The notes under the pieces: generated by a model
Told to the model about the DNA's origin: nothing
The model's database searches: none
What the model saw: the letters and a program-made list of their open reading frames with translations, nothing else
Translations under genes and position numbers: made by a program
Shown here: positions 46,455-58,658 of the stretch, one piece after another
How the letters are laid out: the number at the start of each line of letters is the position of its first letter
Numbering within the stretch: position 1 is the first letter of the stretch
Source: Artocarpus heterophyllus
Lineage: Eukaryota; Streptophyta; Magnoliopsida; Rosales; Moraceae
Direction: 5' to 3'
Length of the DNA: 64,000 nucleotides
Assembly: GCA_025403435.1 (NCBI GenBank)
Contig: CM046347.1
Span: forward strand, 19,673,507-19,737,506

Positions 46455-48381
46455 TGTTGGAAAACAAGAACGCAATAGAATTTTAAAAAATTTTAAAATC
46501 AGAGTATTTTCCAAAACACAAGTTTGACATGCTATATACATAAATGATTTAGATGTTATAAACCTTTGTATGCCAAAGAGCTCCTGCAATCAATGATGAG
46601 AAGAACATTCTAAAAGGGCCTCAACTAATTGATCTTCTTTGCTATTCTCTATCTATGATCGGAGTATGTGTGGGCACACGTCATACAGCTCTTCCCGATG
46701 ACTCATTTTCCAACCAATTGAGAAGACCTAGAGCCAAGGTTCATGATTGTGAACAACAGTCCTTAGGGAGTTTTAGAGTTTCTCACAATGGAGTACTCAC
46801 TTTTAACTTCTCAACTGATCTGAATAACTGAGAAAACTCACTCCCTATTTATAGAGGTCAGACTCAGGGTTAGTTATTATCAGATAAGACCTCAAAAATT
46901 TGAATATGGATTAACTTCTGATAAAATCGTGTCAAAAATGCTTAATTAGATAATCACTAGATCGGCAGGCTGAATTGGCAGATTAGCCTATAGAACTTAC
47001 TCCATCGGTAGGCCAAACTGGCAGATCAGCCTGCCGAACTCGCGATAATCTAATCCTTGAGAATCTTTTATTTTCCACTCGAGATTCTTAGATAAAGCCT
47101 CAGTTTTAATTCAAATAACCTAATAGAGATGTTGTTTGATCAAAACAACCATATCTGGATAATCTCAAAGAAAATAAAATATTCCTAATAATTCAACAAG
47201 TTTATCTTGAATTAATTTACAAAATTAATTCAGTTGATAAATAGACATAAATTATCTGATCCTATCGAATTTCAGCCAATCTAATAAATTAACATAATTT
47301 ACTAATTTATTAGAACAGCACACGTATCGTTACAGGATTTATTATAAGCTAGCAAAGGGGACCTGATGGACCTATATAATTTAAGCTTCGATAGTTACAA
47401 AATACAATATCCAAGATACATATTTTATAATTTTCAACTCTAACGCTACTTTACTAAAAACTTAGAGCTGCATTAAAATTATGAAGCTCCAAATTAACTA
47501 AGTGTCCATAACAAATCATGATGTGTTGTATCCCTATAGGAAATTCATAATCGGCTTAAGGATAAATTTTATCTTACTTTCCCAATTATTTTTATCTCAC
47601 ATTCCATTATCTCACTATTAGAAAACTTACTCTCTAAAGACAGTATACTATTTGGTTATACCTATATATCCAAACAATTGAGCACTCCAGTCTTCTAATT
47701 ACAAGATAATGCATATAATAGAATATCATTGACTCCACCAATGGAGTTATGGATTCCATATCTATGAATAATAGGTCTATGCTTTCAAGAGTCAAATCTC
47801 CAATATATCGGTATACGTACCATCGTAAAGTTAGGATGTCACCCCTTGGTACATCAAAAGACATAAGTCAAGTTAACAAGCCCATTAATCGTTTGAGGAT
47901 TAAGATACAACACATATGATTGTCTAAAGTGAATTGATTTGCACAGAAAGAATTATTAATCCAAATCAATCCCACTTTATGTCCCCATCCAATACATTGT
48001 CTCTTGTGACAATGAACCAATATTTCTACTCATGGAGTCCATTCTAATGGCCAAGACAAGCCATCTCCTGTTAGGGATATAGACAACATAACAATCTTAG
48101 CAAGAATAAAGTGCCCAACTTTATTCCCTCGATTGTGGATCTTATGATTTAGACCGTCACCTTTAAAATCATGTCTTTCACATAATCTGTCTATTATATG
48201 TCTGATTCTTAAAGGTTTAGACTGACAGTCTCAAACTTTTGTTTGCTTATCATACATTCAAGAAATATGAATATAAAGAGGACAACATTTGGTATATGAA
48301 AAATAAGTGAACTCTTTATTGATAAAATGTCTCCAAACATATATTACAACATTTTACTCTTTACGGCATACATGTTTAACA
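46455..48381 (-). repeat. 3' LTR of copia C (1927 bp)
   Basis: Plus-strand ends TGTTGGAAAACAAGAACGC and CATGTTTAACA, with the complement of the polypurine tract (AATCTCCCACTTGCAC) on its right. Boxes begin at 46973, about 46985, 47006 and 47028; the TATA box is at 46846..46853. Confidence 0.92.
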
Positions 48382-48395
48382 ATCTCCCACTTGCA

Positions 48396-51300
48396 CTAAG
48401 TAAGTAAATATGACATATCACGCATCCTCATAGCTTCCACATGCCTTTCAAAAACCCTCGCAATTCGTGTCTTCATGAATGGATCATCTAAATTGTACTC
48501 AGATGTGATTTTGCATACAACAACATGTCTGCCCTTGACAAAGTCCTTTATTACATGATACCTCCGATGAATATGCTTATTCTTCTTGTGAAATCTTGGT
48601 TCCTTAGCATTAGCTATCACTGCAGTATTATCACAATATAGCGATACGCCTTATCCATGCAAGGAACTGCCTTAAGATCCTAAGGAAGTTGCGAAGTCAC
48701 ACTTCTTCTTTCGAAGCATCACTAGCTGCCACATACTCGGCTTCCATTGTTGAATCCGAAGTACAATCTTACTTGACACTTCTCCAAACAATGACACCAT
48801 TGCCTAGAGTAAAACAAAACCAGAAGTCGATTTCCTCGAATCCAAACAGGATTGGAAACCCAAATCAGTATATCCTAGAGGTGTTACATCCTCACCTGAA
48901 TACACAAGCATATACCCTTGAGTCCTTCTCAGGTATTTGAAAATATGCTTGACTACAACCCAGTGGTTTGATCTCGGATCCCACTAAAACCGACTTACTA
49001 TCCTGACCGTATAACAAATATCCAGTCATGTGTAAAGCATGGCATACATAAGACTACCCACTGTCGAAGCATAAGGCACCTTTTTCATGTATTCTCTTTT
49101 TTCATTAAACTTTAGTGAGTCTTTCTTAGAAAGAGTAATTCCAGACGTAGATGGTTGCCCACCTCTTTTGGAATCCTACATTGCAAACCTCTTGAGAATT
49201 TTATCTATGTAGGCCACTTGGGACAAGGCTTTCATTTTGTTCTTACTATCTTGAAGGATTTGGATACCGAGAACATAATTAGCATCACCCAAGTCTTTCA
49301 TGTAAAACTACTTGGTCAACCATAATTTGACCGATGACAACGCCCTAACATCATTGCTAATCAGCCGAATGTCATCTATATAGAGCAGTAGAAAAACCAC
49401 ATTCCCATCCTTAATGTGTTTGTAAACACATAGTTCGTCCACATTTTGTTCAAACCCATAAGCCTTGATCACCATATCAAATCTTATGTTCTAAGAATGA
49501 GAAGCCTACTAAAGTCCATAAATTGACTTTAGCAGCTTACAAACCTTAGCCTCCTGACCTTTAGCCTTGAACCCGTCTAGCTATACCATGTATATGGACT
49601 CATCAAGATAGCCATTTAGAAAGGCCGTCTTGACATCCATCTGCCAAATCTCATAGTTGAGAGCGGCTGTTATGGACAAGAGAATACGGATAGACTTAAG
49701 CATGGCGATAGGTAAAAAGGTTTCCTTATAACCGATTCCTTTCTTTTGCGTGTAACCCTTTGCTACTAGTCTAGTCTTATAGGTTTTGACTTTTCCATCT
49801 ACTCCTCTATTTCTCTTGTAGATCCACTTATACCTTATGAGTTTTACCCTTTTGGGAAGATCCACAAGTTCCCAGACCTGATTAGTCCTCATAGACTTTA
49901 TCTCAGTTTCATGCCTTCTGTCTAGAGTTTTGAATTAACATCCTCCATAGCCTCTTCGTAAGTGTAAGGATCCTTGTAATGTTTATCCAGTTCAGCCAAA
50001 AAGGCCTCACCATTGAACATATACCTCTTGGGTTGATGCCTGATCCTCCCACTATGTCGAAACCTCTTAGGTTGCTGTTTGGTTGGTTTTTCTACATTGA
50101 TTAGACTGGTTTCTACTGAAACCCCCGAAGCGACTAAATCACTCCTTAACTCCTTAAGTACTACTTTACTTCGAAGCTTAAAATCGTTCATGTAACTTTT
50201 CTCAAGGAATGTTGCATTTATAGAAACCACGACTTTATTTTCCTTTGGGTTATAGAAATAATCCCCTTTAGTTCTTTTTCAATATCCTACAAACACACAA
50301 ACTTTCGAATGTGCTTCCAACTTATTTGCTTCCTTATATAGGACATGAGCCAGACATCCCCATATGTGAATATGGTTTAAGGATGTCTTCTTCCCTATCC
50401 ACAACTCGTGAGGAGTTTTAGGAATTGATTTTAAAGGTACATTGTTTAAAAGATAACATGCGGTTTGTAGTGCATATCTCCAAAAGGATAAAGGTATGAT
50501 GAATAACTCATCATGGACCTAACAATGTCTAACAAAGTGCTATTCCTTCTCTCAACTACGCCATTCTGCTACAGAGTGCCCGGCATAGTCAAATGGGATA
50601 AAATCCCATTCTCTAATAAGTGTTCCAAGAACTCATCGGAGAGGTATTCACCACCTCGATCAGATCGAAGTGCCTTTATGGGTTTACCTAATTGCTTTTT
50701 TGCTTTAGCCTGAAGCTCCCTAAACTTGTCAAAAGTTTTGCTTTTATTATGCATTAGGTAGACATACCCTTATCTTGAGTAATCATCAATAAAAGTGATC
50801 CTCCTCATGCATGGATGTTCATGGGACTACAAACATCACTATGCACAAGTTCTAAAGCCCGTTCGGCCCTATTGCCCTTAGACCCAAATGGTCTTTTGGT
50901 CATTTTGCCCTCCAAACAAAATTCACATTGTGGTATAGATTCCACCTTTAAATGACTTAAAGGTCCATCCCTTACCAACCTTTGAATCCTATTCAAGCTA
51001 ATATGACCTAATCGCAAATGCCAAAGATAGATCTTATTAGAGTGAGAAGTCTTAAGTCTTTTAGAGTTATTATTATTAACCTCACTGTTAAGCAGAATAT
51101 CCACATTAGGTTTGATAAAATATAGATTGTTTTGCCTCCATCTATCACAGATAAAAGATTTGTTTTTACGAATCACTACTTTATTATTGAAAGAAACTAA
51201 ATAAGAATATTTCAATAAACAAGCTACAGATATTAAATTCCTTTTAAGTTTAGGAATATAAAAATAATCTCACAAAACTAAAATCCTATAATTATCAAAA

Positions 51301-52324
51301 TAAAGATAGACGTCTCCTGCTGCTTTAGCCAACACCAAGAATCCATCGCCCATCTGAAATGTGAAGTTCTCATGCAGCAAACTTCTTATTTCTTTGAACC
51401 CCTGTAAAGAAACACAAACATGATAAGTTGCTCCAGAATCTATGACCCAAGTGTCACTTGATTCCTCAACTAAACAAGTTTCAATAACTAGAAGATCACA
51501 CTTATCTCTTCGAGAAAGGAAGTCCTTACAATTCTTCTTGATGTGCCCAACCTTCCCATAGTAAATGCACTTAAGCTTCTTTGGGTTCTTCTTTTTCTTC
51601 TTTTTATTCTTGCCATTTGTATAAATAGAAGATTTTTCATTCTTAGCCTTCTGTTTTCTTCCATTCCTAGGGTTAGGATTGGAACTAGATGCAGTAGCCA
51701 AGTTGGCCTCACCACTGCAGGAGTGTCATTGAACAAATTTTTGAACTCTTGTTACTGGTTCATCAGCTCCGTTAAGGTCATATCCTGTCTATTACTCAAA
51801 TTGTATAAAGCTCTAAACGAGATGAACTCCTTTGATAGAGTCTCAAAAACCATAGTCATCTATGACTCGGCATCGATATCAGCTGCATGGGCTTGAGCCT
51901 CAGCAAAGTAACCCATGATTAACATCATATGCTCCTTCACAAGAGTCCTCGGTTTTTGTTTGCAGTTTAAAAGTTTCTGAAGTACCCCTTGCCATTTTGT
52001 TATGGCTTGGCCTCCAAACATGTCTTCAAGATTATCCATGATATGCTTCGTAGTCTCATAATCTTCATGTTGAGCCTGCAACGTGTTATTCATGCCAGCC
52101 TTAACATAACAGCGAGCCTAATTGTTAGCATCTTTCCAACAATCATACACTTGGATTTGCTTATTAGTAGATTCCCTGGTAGGTTCAGTAGGACACAGTG
52201 TTGTCAAGCTAAATTTTAGTTTCTCAAAGGATAGGACAATGTTTAGGTTCCTTTTCCAATCATTGTATTTCTCACTAGTTAATTAGTTTTTATCAAGTAT
52301 CAAAGATAAAGCATTTTTAGACAT
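48396..52324 (-). pseudogene. Copia C gag-pol polyprotein, broken
   Basis: Start MSKNALSL at 52324 and stop at 48396. Gag (about 51500..52324) with a zinc-knuckle region; protease that keeps the canonical motif as WVIDSGATYHVC (near 51430..51465); GAG-pre-integrase (50805..51215, 'LWHLRLGHISLNRIQRLV'); integrase with 'DRGGEYLSDEFLEHLLENG' (50569..50754); hinge (49922..50230); RT N-terminal part (49581..49892, 'MDVKTAFLNGYLDESIYM'); RNase H end (48396..48620). Multiple stops and shifts. Of the three family members only this copy keeps the protease D-S-G-A. Confidence 0.9.
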
Positions 52325-53976
52325 TTTAACTACAATAAAGATCATATACCAAATATAAGCAAACATTCTATAATAGTTCAGTAAGATAACACAATCAAGT
52401 GGACAAGCAATTGTGTTTATATGTCAAAACCTTGAAAAAATTACAACCTTACAACGATAATTCTTAACTCAAAATTCAACAAGCTGCCTTGGGGAGACTT
52501 GCCAAATTCAATTAGAAACATGCATCCCCTTCGATTAATATATGCCATCCAGGACCCGTCTAATCCAGCATATATTAATAATTATTTTCTTTGGCTATTA
52601 ATTTTATTAATAAAGCTCCTAGGGGAGGTTAATAATAAAATTAACTTGAATGTATAACTGTCATTTGAACTATTTTATCCATGATCTATGATCACCACCT
52701 AGGGGTACACAACAATAAATCATGCTAAAATAAATTATCCTTTTAGAGATCCAACCCAATACATGATGAAATTCCTTCCCAGGGATCAGGATCACCATGT
52801 ACTACCTATGGACCAACAATGGAGGCCGTAGGTCCTCTCTTCGAAAACCTTTTCTCACTCAATGTTTTTAAACAAAGGTTTTGTTTTAAAACATGCACGA
52901 ACAATTTTTAATGAATGGCACTCCTTATTCTATATAACATGTTAACAACATACATGGCAAATCATATTATAATGCACACAAGTATAGCAATCATGCAAAG
53001 CCACAAGCAAAATAATAATAAACATCCATAATATTATGGTTCCATCCTAGAGAAAAGAAATTAAAGATTACAAGAGATCAACCGAAACATATTATCAATT
53101 CTTCATCTTGTATCTTTAAGTTGTATCCATCTTCATGTAGAATCCATCTTCAAGTCTTCAATCCTGCATAGATCTAGTACTTTATTTTTCCGGTCATCAC
53201 AAAATTTCATGTTTCTCATAAGTATCTCAAAAATAAGATCAAAATTGATTGGAAAACGTACATTTTCTGAAACCATAGCTCTTTGCTGGCCTGTCGATTT
53301 TTGTGATTGGCATGTCGGTCATAACCTATTGGCCTGCCAAACTAGACTGTTTGGCTTGCCGCTAAAGCTGGCTAAATCCTGCCCCACGGATGGCCTGTTG
53401 AACTGAAAGTTGGGCCTACCAGTCTACGACCATCGGCCTGCCAAGCCTGAGGGTTCAACTTACCAATCGAGCTAAATTCACGTTTTCTAGAAAAAATAGT
53501 TTTTACTCAGTTTTTCAATCTTATTTTTAACAATTTAAAACAATAAAAATTTAGAGACTCAAGAAAAACGGTGGAGCCGCTGTCATCTGTCTTCTAGATC
53601 CATCTTCACTCCGAATGATTATTTAATTACAAAATTTTTACAAATTTAAAATTAAATAATAATTCCTAGACGGTGATGATAGACCGTCATAAATTACATA
53701 AAAAACCTAGATACATATTATAACCTCTAAAGAACCATAATCAGCATAAATTAATTAATTAACAAATAATTAAATAATAATTTAATCAACTATAATTAAT
53801 TAATGAACATTCACTATATAATCTCAGGACAACATATAAAGATATAGAAACTCTAGAGTGTTAACTCTCTAAAAAATTAAATTCAAGCATAGAAAAGATT
53901 AAGATCACATAATTTATATATATATCATGGTCACAAGCTCATAAATTTACATAAAAACCATGGCTTTGATACCAGT
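52325..53976 (-). other. Untranslated leader of copia C
   Basis: Noncoding leader like that of B, with a box array (53288..53465) and the primer site TGGTATCAAAGC on the minus strand at 53963..53974, which differs from the tRNA complement at one position. Confidence 0.8.
53288..53465. repeat. Leader array of eight palindromic boxes in copia C
   Basis: Cores begin at 53288, 53309, 53331, 53353, then after a 39-bp gap at 53392, 53413, 53435 and 53457. The 39-bp gap is at the same place as in A and B; the outermost box of B is not recognisable here. Confidence 0.86.
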
Positions 53977-55830
53977 TGTTGGAAAATGAGAAGCAGGGGA
54001 ATTTTAAAAAATTTTAAAATCATAGTATTTTTCTAAAACACAAGTTTGACATGCTATATACATAAATCAATTAGATCTTACTATCCTTTGTATGCCGAAG
54101 AGCTCCTACAATTAGTGATGAGAAGAACGTTTCAGAAAGGCCTCAACCAACTGGCCTTTATTGCTATTCTCTATCTACGATTGGAGTATGTATGGGCACA
54201 CGTCATATAGCTCTTCCCCGATGATTCACTTTTCAACCAATTGAGAAGACCTAGAGCCAAGGTTCATGATTGTGAATAATAGCCCTCAAAGAGTTTTAGA
54301 GTTTCTCATGATAGAGTACTCACTCTTAACTTCTCTATTGATTTGAATAATTGAGAAAACTCACTCCCTATTTATAGAGGTCAGACCTAGGGTTAGTTAT
54401 TATCAGATAAGACCTTAAAAATTCGAATCTGGATAAAATCACATAAAAAATACATAATCATATAACCGCTGAATCAGCAGGCTGAACAGGTAGATCGGCC
54501 TGTCAAACTTGCAATAATTTGATCCTTGAGAATCTTTTATTTCCCACCCAAGATATCCAGATAAAGCCAAAGTTTAAATTCAAATAACCTAATAGAGAAG
54601 TTGTGTGATCAAAACAACCATATATGGATAATCTCAAAGAAAATAAAATATTCCCGATAATTCAACAAGTTTATCTTGAATTAATTTACAAAATTAATTC
54701 AACCGATAAACAAACCTGAATTACTTGAACCTATCGAATTTCAACCAATCTAATAATTTAACATAAGTCAACAATTTATTGGAAAAGCATACCATGTCAT
54801 TACAAGATTTATTATGAGCTAGCAAAGGGGACCTAATGGACCTATATAATTCAAGCTTCAATAATTATTAAATACAATATCCAAGATACATATTTTATAA
54901 TTATCAACTCTAACACTACTCCACTAAAAGCTTAAAGTTGTACTATTGAACTATATAAAATTACGAAGCTCCAAATTAGCTAAGTGTCCATGACATATCA
55001 TGATGTGTCGTATCCCCATAGGATATTCATAATCGGTTTAAGAATAAATTCCATGTTATCTTCCCAATTATTTTTAAAAACTTACCATCCAAAGACAGTA
55101 CACCATTCAGTTACACATATGTATCCAAATAGTCGAGCGCTCTAGTTTTCCAATTACAGGATAACGCATATAAGAGAATATCATTGACTCCACCAATGGA
55201 GCTGTGGATTATATATCTATGAATAATAGATCTACGCTATCAAGAGTCATGTCTACAATATACCAGTATGCGTACCATCGCAAAGTCAAGATGTCACCCT
55301 TTGCTACTTCAAAAGACATAAGTTAAGTTAATGGGCTTATTAGTCATTTCAAGATTAAGACATATGATTATCTAAAGTGAATTGATTTGCACAGATAGAA
55401 TTATTAATCCAAATCAATTCCACTTTATATCCCCATCCAATACATCATCACCTATGACAATGTACCAATGTTTCTACTCATGGAGTCCAACTCTGATGGC
55501 CAAGTCAAGCCATCTTTTGTTAGGGATATAGATAACATAACAATCTTAGCATGAATAAAGAGCCTAATTTTATTCCCTCGATTGTGGATCTTATGATTAA
55601 GACCATCATCCTTAGAATCATATCTTTCACATAATCTGTCCATCATATGCCTGATTCTTAAAGGTTTAGACCGACAATCTTAGAATTTTGTTTGCTTATC
55701 ATACATTCAAGAAATATAAACGTAAACAGGACAACATTTGGTATATGAACAATAAATGAACTCTTTATTGATAAAATGTCTCCAAAAGCCTATTACAACA
55801 TTTTACTTCTTACGGCATACATGTCTAACA
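53977..55830 (-). repeat. 5' LTR of copia C (1854 bp)
   Basis: Plus-strand ends TGTTGGAAAATGAGAAGC and CATGTCTAACA. Only two boxes (54475 and 54497, 22 bp apart) against about four in the partner LTR; the length difference at this point is about 43 bp, two box units. The TATA box is at 54369..54376. Confidence 0.92.
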
Positions 55831-57474
55831 TTTGGTTCTCAACTTCAACCTTAAAAAGCTTGAACTTATCTAAGGCTTCATTTTGTTCTAATTAAGTACA
55901 CATATGTGTTTTTAGAATAATAATTAATAAAAGTGATAAAGCATCTTCTTCCTCCTCTTGTTAAAATTCCATTAAACTCCCAAATATGGGTATGAATCAA
56001 ATCCAATATTTGAGTGTTTCTTTCAGCTTTAGGAAAGGGTTTCTTAGTCATTTTTGCTTGTATACAAATCTCACACTCATCATGTTTTTCATCTTTGCAA
56101 TTAATTAAACTATGTTTAGACATGTATTTCAAAAATTTAAAGTTTAAGTGTGTTAAACATGCATGCTAAACATCCACAGAATCAATCATATAAGCAAAAC
56201 TCATATTTTATTATTATTGATGCTAAGCATTTACAAACCATCACAAGAATATCCTTTTCATACAAACGACCCATTCTTAGATACAATACATGTATTGCCC
56301 TCAAATACAATCTTTAGACCATTCTTACACATAATACTGGTACATACAAGATTTTCCTAATATTCGTAACATGGAAGATATTTTTTAAGGTCACTTTCTT
56401 CCCGAAAGTAAAGTTGATCTTCACTATTCCTTTCCTGGCAACTATTGCTATAACATGATTCCCCATGAGAACTATTTGTCCTTCTTTCTACACTACATAT
56501 GATAAGAACATACTTTTATCATTGCAAACATGAATGGTGGCATCGGAATCGAGCCACCAATCACAGGACTTTGTTGTAGGCACATTGGTTTCAGTAATCA
56601 TGCAAATTTGCATCTCTAAGACCATGGCACAAATCTTTTTGGGTTTTTCTTCAATAACATTGGCTTTGTTGGAGTTCACTTATTCCCTTTTCTTCTTATA
56701 CCTACACTCACTTTGACGATGGTCTTTTTCCTACAAAAGAAACAATTTAAGGTAAACTTTTTCTAGTCATTATCGGATCTTTTACGCTTCTTGTCATTAT
56801 TATTCTTGAAGTTCTTTGAGAACTCGCTAGTCTCAGTGACATTAACTTTAGAAGAATCCATGATCATTCCCTTGGGATCACGATATTCTCTTCTTCGATC
56901 CTCAAGTGCTTTTGAAGTTCCTCCAAAGTTATGTCATCTCTTCGACGAAGGGGTTTCTTTCGATAATTATTCCAACTTTGGGGCAATTTACCAATAATAG
57001 CCCCCACTTGAAACGATTCAAAAATCTCTACCTTTAACTCTTTGAGTTTTGTAACAATGACTTGCGATTCATGAATTTGATCTAGAACGGACTTAGTGTA
57101 AACCATAACATATTCTAAAAATTTCAGGATGAGGAATTTGTTTGTACCTTCCTTTTCAGTTTTGTACTTGTATTCTAGAGAGTTCTATATCTCCATTGGA
57201 GACTCCTTGTTGTGGTAGAGATCATAGAGATGATCAGAAAGGGTGTTGAGAATGTGTCCCCGACACATGAATTCATCATCTTCACTTTTTTCCTAGCAAT
57301 CTTCACTTCACCAGAATTGTCCTCCTTTGGCTCTAGGAGTGGCTCCGTCTTTGGATCAAGGACATAAGCAATTTTGAGTACCGTGAGAAGAAAGAACAAT
57401 TTCCTCTTCCAATGAGTAAAGTTGGTACCATCGAAACAATCAAGTTGCACATTTGGATTGAGAAAAGATGGCAT
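55831..57474 (-). pseudogene. Copia D gag, protease and integrase start (fragment)
   Basis: Right piece of D on the minus strand. Gag begins MPSFLNPNVQLDCFDGTNF at 57474, continues to about 56864, then a zinc-knuckle remnant (CFFC near 56740), protease with D-S-D-A in place of D-S-G-A ('WWLDSDATIHVCNDKSMF', 56488..56679), and integrase start with the C-x-x-C half of the zinc finger ('CEICIQAKMTKKPF') and 'FITFINYYSKNTYVYL' (55878..56132). Frameshifts and stops separate them. The frame continues across element C into 46454. Confidence 0.86.
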
Positions 57475-57522
57475 ATTCTTTCAGCCTCCATCGTAGTAAA
57501 TTAAAACCTTTAAGAGAGTTAG

Positions 57523-58225
57523 CGTATTTTTTGAGAATAGAGAGAATGGAGGCTAGATTTTCTAGAAATAAGAATGTGTTTGAGACATATATAAAACACT
57601 TTCCTTAAAGGTTTTATTTACCCTCACTTGTCCAAGTTGCAAGAGAGTTTTTTTTAGCAAATTATCCCCAAGATACAACAAACACTTGAATGCAATATTT
57701 AGCAACAATATATTGTTCTAGAACAAGATATAAATTCTGTTATAATTTTAGAGTTTATAAAAGACAGGGGTACCATTTGAAGAATGGTCACAACTAAATC
57801 AATCCATACAACCTTTACAAAAGGTACCTCATCAAATGTAAAGGTATCTCTTTATTTTGTGTATGTATATGTCTATTACAATGGACGTGTTTGTTGCTAA
57901 TTGATGTTTAGGATACAAACCAATGAATATACTGGTTCAAAATAACTCAAAAGACACCAAATATCATCATATATTAGTTTGGAAGAGCGCCGCGGTGCCA
58001 ATTTATCGGAGTCGTGGCGTTAGGTACATGGCACCAAAATTTCTCATAAGAGCTACTGGACGCGGTGGGACCCAAAGGCCAATGTCACGTCACCACACCT
58101 AGGCAAGCTAGCACTAAGACTCTAGGCTCTCTGCCTTTTTCGTGCACTGATTGCATGTTTCGACACCATGGCCTCAACTTTTGAGTGCCACGGTGTCCCG
58201 TGCTGACTAAAAGACACCTTATAAA
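57523..58225 (-). repeat. 5' LTR of copia D
   Basis: Matches the 33109..33865 LTR from its start (GTATTTTTTGAGAATAGAG) to near TGCTGACTAAAAGACAC. The last part of the partner is missing because gypsy element E begins at 58226, so E probably truncated or landed in it. No clear primer-binding site is seen beside it. Confidence 0.78.
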
Positions 58226-58474
58226 TGTAACGCCCTCTTACAGATGTCACAGATATCGTTATATTCATCCTTTTTGCCATTATTTAAGATAAACTATTTA
58301 AATGAAAACATAATTTGGTAATATACCCCAAGATCCATGCATACTTATTATTTTTTTAACATTTAATAAATTACTTAATTATAAATATTCTTTAAATAGT
58401 TTCTCAACACCAAAACAATAAAGCCACAATTTAAATAAAAATTAATAAAACTTTTAAAATCTGCTTACACAGTT

Positions 58475-58658
58475 TGGTAGGCCAAACTTTGGACATCGGT
58501 AGGTCGAGCATGACCGGCAATCCAAACTTCAGCCATCAGCAGGCCATCTGAGGCTCTGCAAAATCAGGTTTTAAAATTTCTAAGTCGGCAGGTCGATACA
58601 GGGTAGTCGACAGGTCGATACAGGGTATTCGGCATGCTGATGCCAACATCGGCAGTCC
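58475..58658. repeat. Eight palindromic boxes in the gypsy E LTR, first array
   Basis: Cores begin at 58475, 58497, 58515, 58537, then 58586, 58608, 58630 and 58650. At 58586..58630 two neighbouring units are almost identical over 22 bp (CAGGTCGATACAGGGTA), showing recent duplication of one unit. Confidence 0.82.

Larger units (their letters stand above)
46455..55830 (-). mobile_element. Ty1/copia retrotransposon C
   Basis: Minus-strand copia of the A/B family, 9376 bp. Flanking pentamers TTTAG (46450..46454) and TTTGG (55831..55835) match at four of five positions, consistent with an aged target duplication. LTRs 46455..48381 and 53977..55830, gag-pol 48396..52324. It interrupts the integrase of D. 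Confidence 0.93.
33109..58225 (-). mobile_element. Old Ty1/copia retrotransposon D, host of insertions B and C
   Basis: Minus-strand copia element whose LTRs are at 33109..33865 and 57523..58225. Its interior is in three pieces: 33866..35627, 45283..46454 and 55831..57522, separated by elements B and C. Joined in that order the pieces follow one copia map on the minus strand (gag and protease at right, integrase across the C site, RT across the B site, RNase H at left). It is a different copia lineage from A/B/C, with short LTRs of about 0.75 kb. Confidence 0.85.
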
